Shown in pieces: positions 24,475 to 35,770 of a stretch of 64,000 bases of DNA. The notes below the pieces were generated by a model. The model was not told the DNA's origin. It did no database searches and saw only the letters and a list, made by a program, of their open reading frames with translations. Origin of the DNA: Chamaecyparis obtusa (taxonomy: Eukaryota > Streptophyta > Pinopsida > Cupressales > Cupressaceae); assembly GCA_027943335.1 (NCBI GenBank), contig BSBK01001582.1, forward strand, positions 503,501 through 567,500, given 5' to 3'. Every line of letters starts with the position of its first letter. Position 1 is the first letter of the stretch. A program made the position numbers and the translations under genes.

Positions 24475-26420
24475 ATGGCAAGAAAATTTGCATTTGCACC
24501 CTTTAATCAGGGTAGTCCATTAAATTTTTCCCAACACCATGATCTACCCTTGGTGGCACTAAAGAGTCTACCTAATTTCATAGGTGAAGACCAAACTACT
24601 ACTTTTGAGCACATAAGAGATGTGGCTACCATCTATAGTATACAAAACATCATAGAGGATGTTGCCACCAAGTTGTTGGTTTCCTCCTTTAAGGGTAAGG
24701 CCCTAGATTGGTTTAGAAGTCTGACAGTTGGCTCCATTACTTCATGGGATAGACTTGGAGAGCTCTTTCGCAAATACTTTGAGGATGATTTAGACTCTTT
24801 GTCTCTGGTAGAGCAGCTCCAAATTATAAAGAGAGATCCTTGAGAATAGATGACTGATTTTAATGGTAGATTCCTCAAGACATGGAATAGGATTCCAATT
24901 AATGTAAGGCCTTCATCAGACTATGCTTTCCTTTATTTTTTGAGAAGCCTAACTAATGATATATCTGTCATGATTCAATCTTTAGGAAGTACTTCATTAC
25001 CTCAGGCTTTTGACCTAGTTGTAAAGGTAGAAAATTGTTTAATCCAAGTAGGCATGATAGCTAGAAGGCCACCCATGCCTATCTCTCCCAATCTTCAGCC
25101 CACTATACCTTTGTAAATTCCTCCATTTACTCCCATACCTATGTTAATAGAACCTTAGGCCAGCACTAGCTATGGAGACTCCATAGGTGACCCTTCTCAA
25201 GAGCTACTTAAATTAAAAAGCAGTCAAAAAGAGGTCAAAAGTGATCAACAAGAAACAAACCAAGAGATGATGAGCCTGCTGTAGGCTCTAACCGAGGATT
25301 TGATCATTTTAAAAGGGCAAAATCAAGAGGATAGGCCACCTTATCAACAATAAGACCAAAGTCCTAACCAGCAGTACCAGGCTCAGGAGCAATCCTACCA
25401 AAAAAGTAGACAACAGTATCAAGAAAAGCACTAAAGAAAAAGGTAAAATTTGGTAAAAAGGCCTTTCCATCCATATAATCCAGTTAGGAGGACATTCCCA
25501 ACATAAAACATCAAAGCAGCTGGCAGTCACCTGAACCCACTTTTTGGGAAGGAGGTTACAGATTTTCCACTTGTTCTCTTGAACTATGAGCTTCCTGATG
25601 GAGAAAGGTCAGAAGTGTTACAACAAGAGACAGTGGCCTCTCAAGCATATCCCCCTAAGGATGGGATGCAACAAGTGCTAAGACAAGAAACTCACAAAGT
25701 TTAGATCTCAAGTTTCTTGCCTGAGCCCATTCATGACCCTATCCCAGATTTCCAACCACCTCATCTTCCCCTTATAAAGGAGACACCTAAAGGTTTTCAC
25801 TTCCTAAGTGACAGTGAGCCAGTCCTGCAGCAAATAAGGCCCTATGAACCATTTCCTAAAGAATTCCCTACACCTCATAGCATTTTAGGCCACCAGAAAG
25901 AAGATTATTTTTGTCTTTTAGGTGTACTTTTTCATGATGGTCATGAGGAACAAGTAGGGTTATTACATCAAAATGGATTTGAGCAGTCAGATAAGGATAA
26001 GAAAGAAAGTGAAGAGGGTGAAAGCCCAGCTGATCTATTTGAAGAGATGCCTTCTTATATTGAGCATGATGAGGTAACACAAGATTCACTAGTTGGGCCC
26101 TATGATTGTGAAAATAAAGATGATACGGTTGTTGTTGACTTAGAGCAATAAGATGATTTTGATTTGATAATTGATGCTTTTTTCTCAACTCTTGTTGATG
26201 TTCCTCACCTTCCTAAAAAGGATCATGACTTGCATGTTCTTGAAGAGGAGTTCAGATATCAGGGGGTTAATTGTGTCCCAACTACAGAAGAGGAAAATGT
26301 ATGGTAGATTAGTATGGAGGGACAATTTTTTGACCATCCTGCTGAGGTTATTAATGAGATGCATCCTGACAATAGAAAAGGGAACCCAAAGTTCACTCTT
26401 TCCAAGGGTTTCCCCTTAAG
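24475..26420 (+). pseudogene. Element II gag-like polyprotein, broken by stops
   Basis: One plus-strand frame runs from ATG at 24475 for about 650 codons with roughly a dozen stops, the first at 24841 and 24847. The N-terminal 220 codons look like a plant Ty3 gag core (FIGEDQTTTFEHIRDVATIY, FKGKALDWFRSLTVGSITSW, FNGRFLKTWNRIP). A Gln-rich stretch follows (25,300-25,440), then an acidic Pro-rich tail (PEPIHDPIPDFQPPHLPL, and KDKKESEEGESPADLFEEMP). No CCHC knuckle, protease or polymerase is present. The frame is kept through the stops, so nonsense changes rather than indels killed it. In life it probably made a capsid-like protein for packaging by a partner element. Confidence 0.7.
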
Positions 26421-26981
26421 GTAATTAGCAAGAATGGAGGCCAGCCATAAAAATCCAGTCATGTTTATGTCCAAACATGAGTGTTCAAATGAAGCTGAAG
26501 CTGGAGGTGAGCTTGCAGTTTAGCACAGACAAGCTCAACTCACTTATCTACCCCTAGATAATGGAAATAAGAATTTGTTGGTGGAGGTGAGTCAATTTTT
26601 TTATGTCTTTCAAAGGGTAGTGCCTTGGTTCTTCACACAATTGTGTGTACTTCACTCCTTATTTGCTATCCTCATGCATGTAAAATTTTGTATCCTAAAG
26701 AGGAGGGGTAGTTATTTCAGCCTACCAGTGAATGGCTTTGTTTGACCAATTTTTTGCACTAGTTACTTTAGGTTAGCTTAGTTTTCCTAATTTATGTCCT
26801 TCCTTTCTAGTTTAGTCTTCCTATTTTCCAAGAAGTGCTTATGCACAGTTTTGTTCCTCTGCCACAAGTTTTGTCTCTCTATCATGGTTTTGTGTCCAAG
26901 TGATGACTCCTATGCCCAATATATATGTCAAGGCCACTAATCAATGTCTAGCAAGCTGACATCCCACAGAAATTGCCAAAA
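26421..26981 (+). other. 3' non-coding part of element II
   Basis: The gag frame trails on for a while with stops. A purine-rich AAAGAGGAGGGGTAG lies near 26,696-26,710, about 270 bp before the 3' LTR, a possible displaced polypurine tract. The bases just before the LTR are not purine-rich. Confidence 0.45.
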
Positions 26982-29329
26982 TGTTACCCAAAATTTCCTA
27001 TCATTCAATTTTGGCCATAATCGTGTTTTTGCTTGTGAAGTTGATCCTCAAATTTTTATGGTTTGTGACCTTGGCCCCATGTTCCTCAATGCACCACCAT
27101 GCTCCAATTCAGATCACATGCACTAATTCATAAAACCTAGGAAGATATTCAAGTTTCAAGGTCTGCAGGGAATGCTTATGTCACAGGGTTCTAAAAAATT
27201 GTCTAAGCATAAAACCCTCAGTGTTTTATACTTTCTTCGGTCATGCTTATAAACTCAAGTTGTTTTCGACCTTTTACGCCCCACATTTTTGCTTCAGTGT
27301 TATCTTTTCCTATGTGCGTTGTTGCGACCAAAGTGGGTCCCAGGTCTTTAAGGATATAGTCGCTTGATCTCCAATTTTACTGGTGGTCAAGCCTTTATTT
27401 TAGTGATTAGGAAGTTATGCAGTCACTTGATCTCTTGTTTCTAGTAGTTAAGTGCTTTTTGTTCAGTGACCTAATATTTTCACATTAATGTGTTTGCGCA
27501 ACCCTAGTAGGTAGTTAATGTTGTGTTTGGTGGTCTCCATTCTGAGGCGGTTGAAGTGTAAAAGGATCTACAGCTGTCGCATGATCATAAGGAATATTCT
27601 TTCCCTTTGTGATCTTGTGACAGTCATTTGATGGAAGGGAGATCTGATAGATGGGTTTGAGATGCTAATCATGCGACAGTGTTCATTTTTGGTTGGCCGA
27701 AGGGTGATGATGAGGATATGATGGTGGGCCTAAATTTTTCAAGTGGGGTGACAGTGCAATATGATCTATTATTGTCACATGATTGCAAGGAATATTCTTC
27801 CCCTTTGCGATCATGTGACCACATTCCAATTTAAAACCAACAGTTATCCATGGACCCATTGGTTGTTGTGTTGAGGTGCTTGATTTTTATTGGTCACCGA
27901 AGTGGTGATGTGGTCAGCAATTTTTCAAGGGCTTGTGACTGTTTCAAAGGTTGATCTGAGCCGTTCATTTTATGAGAAGGAGTGGTATTGACAGCCACAT
28001 TTTAAATTTGACCAGTTGGCTGTTGCTTTTCAAATTTTTAAATATCTTTTGAGGTTTTCTTGCTGGTTCATTGTGGTTGGTTGAATGCGGCTGTGGGTAG
28101 CTCAGAATTGATAGTTATAGGACAGTTACAGTTGGGGGAAGGTTGAGAAAGATTTGGTGGCCGTCTTCTATGATTTCTTAGGATACCATGTTGATGTTCT
28201 TATGCCAAAGAAATATTAAAGGTTGTCACCACCTTTGGCCTTCTGTACTTTAAAAAACTCAAATATTTGTAAGGATTTGATTTTAAGCATTGATTATAGG
28301 CCTGGCTTGCAGAGGTAGAGTCATGGTTTGGTGTGAGGTTTTCAACTTGTAGAGGTGGACATGCATGATATCTGATTGGTTGGGATATTTCCATGAGTAT
28401 TTATGATCAGAGTTGATAGAGTTAGGGTTTTGACTATTTTATGGAAATCTATGTAAACCCTAGTTAGGTTTTGCTCCAGCCTGCATGCAAAAGGATATGT
28501 ATATATTATTTTGGAAGCTTTTTTAGAGCTAAGAGTTGGCAATTGTAAAAGAGAATTTTCTCTCTGAGGAGTTATCCATGGCATATTTTCTGCCCTCTGA
28601 CTTTCTACAGTTTGTAACTTTCATTGGAACTTCAGATATTGCAAAGGTACTTTGTGACATTATTTTTGTCCCTATGCCCTTCTTGTCTGAATTTTCTCTT
28701 AATGAATTGAGTATTTGTATGTTTTTAGTGTTGATCTTAGGGTTCCTGATCCCTCTTTCTTTCTGCAATTCATGTGTATCCTTGTGGGTGATTTGATTTG
28801 AATGCTCTTGTGGGTATACTTCCACCCCTGGCAATTTGTCTCATTCCTATACCCAATTGCAGAGGTGAATGTCTGTTTGCAGGTTATAGTTTGTGTCTAA
28901 GTTCTTAAGAGTGCTATTGCCTTGTGAAATTCTCTCTTTCCCTACATAGCATCTCTCTAATGCAGACCCTTCTATAAAATATTAATGCAAGCCTATTTAG
29001 TGAGTCGTCATCTCCTAGACCTAAGATTGTGTGCTAAGTTCATCCTTTATACTACAATTCATACCATATTTTCAGTGTATCACCTAGTAGGATAATTTGC
29101 TTTCAATTATTTTCCCTTTTGTGCACTCCTTCTATCCCTTTTCCCCTCAATAATTTACTTTTCTGTCAAAGAAGAAAATTAAGGTGATTATCCAAGAGGA
29201 ACTAGCCTAGAACTTGGAGGTCTCATCTTAGTTAGCATAGGTCCCACAACCTGGAGATGATTCCCATGTTATACTAGGTTATTAGGACCAAGAGATCTTG
29301 AAAAAAGGGTGCAAACTTGGTGTATAACA
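26982..29329 (+). repeat. 3' LTR of element II, 2,348 bp
   Basis: Full-length match to 21914-24263 with the same TGTTACCC and TATAACA ends, followed by ATCAT. Confidence 0.92.
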
Positions 29330-29334
29330 ATCAT

Positions 29335-29480
29335 ATAATGGAATCATTCCTAATTATGTTTTTATGGAGTTTAGTTTAGTTCTCTTATTCCATAATGTCT
29401 AATAATTTTGATATTCAAGAAATGCCTCTTCAATTTTCATGCGTGGAAACCCAATCTCAATAAGAGGGTGAGAATATGAT
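29335..29480. other. Short spacer
   Basis: About 150 bp of AT-rich DNA with no feature, then GA-rich DNA. Confidence 0.5.
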
Positions 29481-29544
29481 GAGAAGGTGAGAAGGGGAGA
29501 GACAATGACATAGACAAAGACATAGAAATAGACACACACACACA

Positions 29545-29598
<54 letters not shown>

Positions 29599-29657
29599 AG
29601 GAGGCAAAGAGAGGTTAAGAAGATGAGAGGTCTAGAGAGATAGAGGGTGGTGAGAAG

Positions 29658-29690
<33 letters not shown>
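29481..29690. repeat. GA-rich microsatellite block
   Basis: GAGAGG-type purine sequence with a pure (GA)n run at about 29,550-29,595 and another near 29,660-29,688. It directly precedes satellite B, much as a CT/GA block borders satellite A. Confidence 0.9.
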
Positions 29691-29691
<1 letters not shown>

Positions 29692-29699
29692 ATAACCTA

Positions 29700-30874
29700 G
29701 GTCATAGGACTCATTAATATTTCCTATGACCCCTTAACAACCCTCAAGACCCCTAATATATAGGGAGGGGTCCTAGGACACATTAATGTATCCTTAGACC
29801 ATTTAACAACCCTTAGGACCCCTAAGATGTAGACAGAAGGGTAATAAAGGGTTAAAAGTATCATAAGGTGTCTTAGGACATGTTAATGTGTCCCAAGACC
29901 TCTTAAGACCCCTTATGACCCCTTACCATACATCGGTGTGTGATAAGAGGTCCTAAGGGGTCTTAAGGAACCCTAGGACATATTAATGTGTCCTACAACC
30001 TCTTAAAAACCCTTAGGACCCCTAATATGTAGAGAGAGGGGTCCTAAAGGGTCATAAGGAGTCATAAGGGGTCTTAGGACACATTAATGTGTTCTAGGAC
30101 CCTTTAAGACCCCTTAGGACTCCTTAGGACCCCTTACCATATATTAGTGTATGGTAAGGGGTCTAAGGGGTTTTGAGGCATCCTAAGACACACTAATGTG
30201 TCCCAAGACCCCATAAAAACCCTTAGGACCACTAATATGTAGAGAGAAGTGTCCTAAAGCATCATAAGGGGTCCTTTGACACATTAATGTCTCCTAGGGC
30301 CCCTTAAGACCACTTACAACCTCTTACCATACACTAATGGGTTGTAAGGGGTCCTAATGGGTTTTAAGGACTCCTAATTGGTTCTAATGGGTCATAAGGA
30401 GTCCTACAGGGTCATAATGGGTCCTAAGGGATCCTAGGACTAAATAGGACCCATTATTAACCCTTATGATACATTAGGACCCCCTAGAACCCATTAGTGT
30501 TTTGTATGATAGTTAATGTGTTTTAAGGGGTCCTAATGTGTCCTAATGTGTATTAATGGGTCTTAAGGGGTCCTAAGACCACTTAGAATGCATTACAACC
30601 CCTTAGGACATATTAGGACACATTAGAACCTATTAGTATGTTCTATGATGGTTAATGTGTTATAAGGCATATTAATGGGTTCTAATGTGTCCTAATGTGT
30701 CATAATTAATCCTATGGGGTCTTAATGGGTCATATGAGGTCCTAGGACCACTAAGGATCCATTATGACTACTTATGATACATTAGTACCACTTAAAACCC
30801 ATTAGTGTGTCCTATAATGGTTAATATGTTCTAAGGGGTCCTAATGTGTCCCACGAGCTCCCAACTAATACTAA
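29700..30874. repeat. Satellite B, left part: degenerate palindromic repeat
   Basis: The words AGGACCCCTTA, GGGGTCCTAA and the palindrome GGACACATTAATGTGTCC recur. The ATTAATGTG centre appears near 29,780, 29,880, 29,980, 30,080, 30,185 and 30,275, giving a loose step of about 100 bp. Beyond 30,340 the pattern shifts to TCCTAATGGGTCATAAGG-type words. Its vocabulary resembles satellite A but the unit is different and more worn. The right part is at 52,976-53,240. Confidence 0.8.
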
Positions 30875-31893
30875 TGTTAGAAATAGGGAATACTGAGAGG
30901 GGGGGTGAATCAGTATTCTACAAACTTTATCTTTTTCCCAATTATGGATATAATAGATTATCTTTATATATGCATAACATAAGAAGCTAAACAACATGCA
31001 TAAAAATAAAGAACTCATAACACATTATTTGTTCTCGAGGAAACCCTAGCCAAGGGAAAACTCCATTGCGGATGGTACCCACAAATATCCACTAATCAAA
31101 AGTATCATGTTAAGGATGTTGACCTTGTTAGGATTCTATTACAATAATATAGTGTATCAGTCCTGATTAAGAGACTATAGGCCTTGTTAGAAGCCTCAAC
31201 CCTATTAGGAGTTGTAGTACAAAATCTGATTACCAGATGAGCCCACTGCCCAAACAAGTAATGTACAATATACACTAATTACAAAATAGGTTAAGGTACA
31301 TAACCTTATACTACTTGCATATCACTTCACTTCTCTTTCACTATCGCTATTACATATGCTTCATATACTTCACATCATATCACTTGTCCTTCTTTCTCAA
31401 TAATACTACAATTATTGCTTTCATTACTACACTTACAATTACAATTACATTTACATTTATACCAATAGCTTTATACAATATTTGACATCTAGGATATCAT
31501 CCCTTTATATTGTTAAGTCATTATTTTGATAAACAAAATAATCCCTTAACTCTTTACTAGTTCTGCCTTCATATTCTATCCTATCAGCTTCACACTATCT
31601 TCAGTAAAACTATCATAGCTTCTTCCGTACATGTCGTACTGACTTGCACTCTAAGATGGGTGAACAACAGGCATCATAGAGTCTATTTTCAAGTGCGCAA
31701 GCACTAAAATTACTCCAGTTAACATCGCAAACAAAAACTAGATCCAGGTTCACTGGTAAAACACTGTCTCACACTTAGACAAATTTGCAATGCGCTCTGA
31801 CATACTTTCTCTCTGACCTGTGTGATCTTCATGTGGATCATATGTTTCCATAATGACAATATTTATGTAATCGACTTAGCCAAATTTCCAACA
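30875..31893 (-). repeat. 3' LTR of the copia-type element, 1,019 bp
   Basis: The plus-strand text starts TGTTAGAAATAGGGAATACT and ends AATTTCCAACA. It matches 51952-52975 over its full length with a few percent of scattered differences by eye. It contains a G-run (GAGAGGGGGGGTG) shared by both copies. Confidence 0.92.
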
Positions 31894-31912
31894 ATCTCCC
31901 CCTTTTTCATTG
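31894..31912 (-). promoter_or_regulatory. Polypurine tract of the copia-type element
   Basis: On the minus strand GAAAAAGGGGGAGAT abuts the LTR start TGTTGGAAATT. This is the usual plus-strand primer of Ty1-copia elements. Confidence 0.85.
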
Positions 31913-32174
31913 GTGGCAACATATGATAAAATTGGCTAAGTGTACAACTCAAAATCTCAAAACTATTCAAAACTATGGCCATAGTATAAAATACATACTA
32001 TCCTTATAAGTCCTAAAAAATATTATCTCTAATATAGTATTCCCCCTAAGAGTAACAACCCTTATCATATACTATCAATTTTCTTCTATATATCTCTCCC
32101 CCTTTGACAACAATGACAAAATAAGGTAGGGAGGGTCACAAAATTGTATTACAAAAAGTTATACCTCAATTTAT

Positions 32175-34494
32175 TTATTGCAAAACCAGTAGGCTTGCAA
32201 CACAATCTACAAAATCTATCTTCATGGCTTCTATCTCCTTCTCCCATGATTTCTTAATGGAATCTACCACATTAAGTAGTGCGCTCAGTCCATAAGAAGC
32301 AATTTCACATGCTTGGTGGTTTTCAAAGTTAAATTTCTGAAAATATGTCTTTGCTGAAAGACATTCTTCCAACTGCTCTTTAATTATGCTGAACTTCATA
32401 GAAGCATGCTCTCTCAAAAGAGATTATCTTCTCAATTTCTTATCTTTATCATCTTGTAAAACTCTGATTTAATCATAAATTTTCCTAACTTTCTTCTCAA
32501 CATCACAAACCTTCACATTGGGACGAGACAGAAGGTTTGTCTCATTCAAAATTTTTGCTTCCTTCAATTTTATCTTCTGGTCTTCCTCAGCTATCAAAGT
32601 TTCTGATTTTGTACACTATATGTACAAAGATTTATCTATTTCCAAATGCTTCATCAAATCCTTGATACAAATATCAAGAGTATTGATATCATTTCTGATA
32701 TTCTGACTGATGTTCAAAAGCATTCTAGCCTCATAATCTACTTGTGCTTTCACTTTTGAAATATTAGCTAGGTTAAATATCAAAGGTTCTCATAACCTTC
32801 TTTGCCTTCTCCATAGGGTCTGCTTCTAAAATTTGTCTTAAGGAACTAACTTCTCAGTTAGTTCCTTAAGACACCCTTCAAGACTCTTCACCTTCTTATT
32901 CTTACCAATTATTTTGTTCAAGGATGTAATCAGTTTCAACTGATCATCATCGTCTACTTCTTTTCCCAAATACTCAATCATAGACCCAATTTGAGTCTTC
33001 TTTCTACTCTCAAAAGTAAGACTGATATCTTCTTTGGTGGGAATGGGAACTTGTTCTTCTGTAACTGGTGGTTCCACAATTGTGGTCTCTATCATCTCTT
33101 CTTCTTTTGTAGTTTCATGTTCTTCAAAAGCTGAATTGTCAACAATGTTCTCCAAATTCTTAAATAAATTTTCATCAGTATCCAAGGTGATTTTTGTACC
33201 TTCTACACATTGTTTCATCTTCAATATTAATAGCTAGAGAAGAGGGAATGTCCTCTTGTACTTTCTCACCTACTTGCTTTGCTACAACTGATGGTTCTCC
33301 AACATATTCTGCCATAACCTTGATAATTGCCTATTCAGCCTTAGAATTTACTTCTTCATACCTACCTCCCATAATTTGAATTGTTCTCCTTTTGGTTCTC
33401 AAATGGGTGCTTAGGGCCTTCATGATTTGATTGAAATGAGTTTCATCTCTTACTTCATAAAGCTTCCTCACAAGCTTTTCTCTAATAGCCATCTCTTCCT
33501 CTGATGCTCTCTTCTTCCTATTCAGAAGTTTGTTATAAAGATCATCAAGTATCTATCCTTGAATAGTATCAAACTTTGTGCCAGTCAAGATCATATGCTT
33601 CACAACTACATTCTCCAGATTAAGTCTATCAGTATAATCATAAAGATCATAATATTTGTTCATTCTTGCAAACTCACCATTCTCAATAATCTTCTCATTA
33701 AGCTTTTCAACTTTTGGTGTCCAAACTTTCTTCTTAGTAGTGACATCATCTTTAATTTCTGCAATCTTTCTTGGAATAGGTTGCACTAGAGTTTTATGTC
33801 TCTTTCCTGGTCTAGTGGCACTCTCCTTAACTATTTTGCTAGGTGTGGAGGAAGTGGATCTAGTAGACATCTTTGCTTCTATGTCCTTCTCAAGTACTTC
33901 CACTTTCACTTTTACTTGTGGTTCTTCTTGTGGCACTGCAATTGATGATAAAGGAGGGATAGACAAAACTTCCTTTTGTCCACTCTCTTTGATTTCTGCT
34001 ACTATCTGCAATGCTACCAAAAACTCTCTCTCTTTGTCATTCTTGTATCCTTTAATATTTTCTTAATGGTGCTCTCAACTCTCTTCTTAGACTGCTTCTC
34101 TTCAATTAAAATCTTTGTGGAGTTGAAGTTCTCCTCAAAGGTTCCAAACCTGTCACACTGAGTGTCCAACTTACACTTTAGTAGTCTACTAACATACTCT
34201 TTAGTTTCTACCTTAGATATTTCATAGCCAAGAGGTTCTATGAACTCTTTTCTAGGCTCTACTGCTTCAATATAGGTAAGGTTAGTATCCACCATAAAAC
34301 ATATATCATCTTAATATTTTTCAACAAGAGACTTAGGGATCCTTGATCTGCTAGACACAATATTCTGAAATGTCTTAAGTACTGCACTCTCATTAACACT
34401 ATCAAAAACATGCCTTCTATATACTACATTAATCCTTTCCATTGTAGTTTGTCCATCATTCCAATCATTTTCTATGGTGTAAGGTGTAATACCC
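32175..34494 (-). pseudogene. Copia-type element, second ORF, 3' portion
   Basis: Continues the frame interrupted by the Tat insertion at 34495. Blocks on the minus strand are 34494-34014, 34020-33553, about 33,550-33,240, 33224-32838 and 32417-32175. The composition is charged and Lys/Glu-rich with coiled-coil stretches (for example KVKSLEGCLKELTEKLVP, and DSIKKSWEKEIEAMKIDF) and a basic Ser/Thr patch (STRSTSSTPSKIVKESATRP). Stops and frame changes separate the blocks. No enzyme motif is found. It replaces pol in position. It may be a remnant of a packaging or targeting protein, but nothing in the sequence proves that. Confidence 0.5.
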
Positions 34495-35747
34495 CAAAAA
34501 TGGGCTATAAGTTCATTAATCTTCTATATCAAAAATTCAAACAAAATCGACATCAAAGTCCTAACCTAAGGCATGTCTAAACATCATCGAATCATAATTG
34601 ATTATCTTAAATTCTGCATCAGGGAATATTCCTAGCAATATTCCTAATTATCTTAATTATCTTTAATTTAATGATTATTTGGCGATAAATCACATTTATC
34701 CTAAGTTTGATTAATTGAATATTTTCATATTTAATTAATTAGATTTAATATCTTGCCACTTAATTGTGTAATTAAATTTAATTCTATCTATTATTAATTA
34801 TATTATTTAATTTTGACAATAAATCCAATATCCTATGAATAATTGATTAAATTCTTATTTAATTGATTAAAGTAGGTTGTCATTATTTAATAATATAGTT
34901 TTTAATAAAAGTTTGATAAAATAGTTAATTAACCCATAAATTAATTATTTTATTTCAAAAATTAGTTAAGTTGAGAATAAATCACTTTATTTATTTATTA
35001 AATCATAATTATCCATGTGCACATTCAAGGAACAGTTAAACTCAAATTGGAAAATCAATGCAAGTTGTTAGCTTTTTGAAACTCAACATCTTTTTGAGTT
35101 TTAAAGTTGATCTAAACTTCTAATTCGAGTTGAACTGTGCTTTTGCATGATTTTTGTGACTTAATTATCTGTTATTTAAAAATAACTCAAAAATCAACCT
35201 GAGTTATTTGAGTGATTTATGGCTTTCTTCCATGCACCTCCAAAGCCCTGGATTTCTATAAAATCAAGGCTCAGCTCTTCATAATTCATCTCTCTCTCAA
35301 ATTTGCATCCACAAATTTGCACAATCATGCTGGAGAATTGGAATTGGGAAAATCAAAGCTCTTGTGAATCGACACCTTTGTGAGATCAATCTTGTTTTGC
35401 ATTCATTTAGATTCATATTTCATATCATTGTTAGATAGATTTCATATCAGTTTTCATAGCATAGATTCCTATCAAGTTATCATTCATTATTGCATAGAAA
35501 ATACCAAAAAAATAGATTAATTGCATTCATATTTCATATTAGTTTTGCATTCAAATCCTTCATTTAGGTGTCATCTAGGTCACTGATCTCGATAGCAATC
35601 TGAGAACATTAATCTCGCACCTACTAGAAGGCAGTAAATCGCTTGGTTAAATTAGATTTCAATTTTGCATGATTTTGATTATAGCTAACCTCTAATGTTT
35701 TACCGAAGTGTTGTGTCTATAGATCAGGTACAATTTTCACACACACA
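34495..35747 (+). repeat. 5' LTR of the Tat element, 1,253 bp
   Basis: Starts TGTAATACCCCAAAAATGGG and ends TTCACACACACA. It holds about 230 bp (around 34,955-35,190) that the 3' LTR lacks. Confidence 0.93.
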
Positions 35748-35770
35748 TTTTTGGCACCCACCGTGGGGCC
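35748..35770 (+). promoter_or_regulatory. Primer-binding site of the Tat element
   Basis: TTGGCACCCACCGTGGGGCC follows the 5' LTR after three T residues. It is in the position and style of Tat-group primer sites. The tRNA was not assigned. Confidence 0.7.

Larger units (their letters stand above)
21914..29329 (+). mobile_element. Element II: non-autonomous LTR retrotransposon, complete, 7.4 kb
   Basis: Two 2.35-kb LTRs flank a 2.7-kb interior. The 5-bp target duplication ATCAT is perfect (21909-21913 and 29330-29334). Both LTRs start TGTTACCC and end TATAACA. The interior has a primer-site-like sequence and one gag-like frame but no protease, polymerase or integrase. LTRs make up almost two thirds of the element. 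The plain target duplication shows a single insertion event that has not been rearranged since. Confidence 0.9.

Noticed and set aside
23470..28834. ORFs beginning MAIVKENFLSEELSM and the opposing MPWITPQRENSLLQL
   Set aside because: They occur in both LTRs of element II at the same offset, on overlapping opposite strands, with no known domain. They are chance frames in LTR sequence.
33034..34161. Plus-strand Ser/Phe-rich ORFs in the copia-type element
   Set aside because: Antisense of the Lys/Glu/Asp-rich minus-strand frame.
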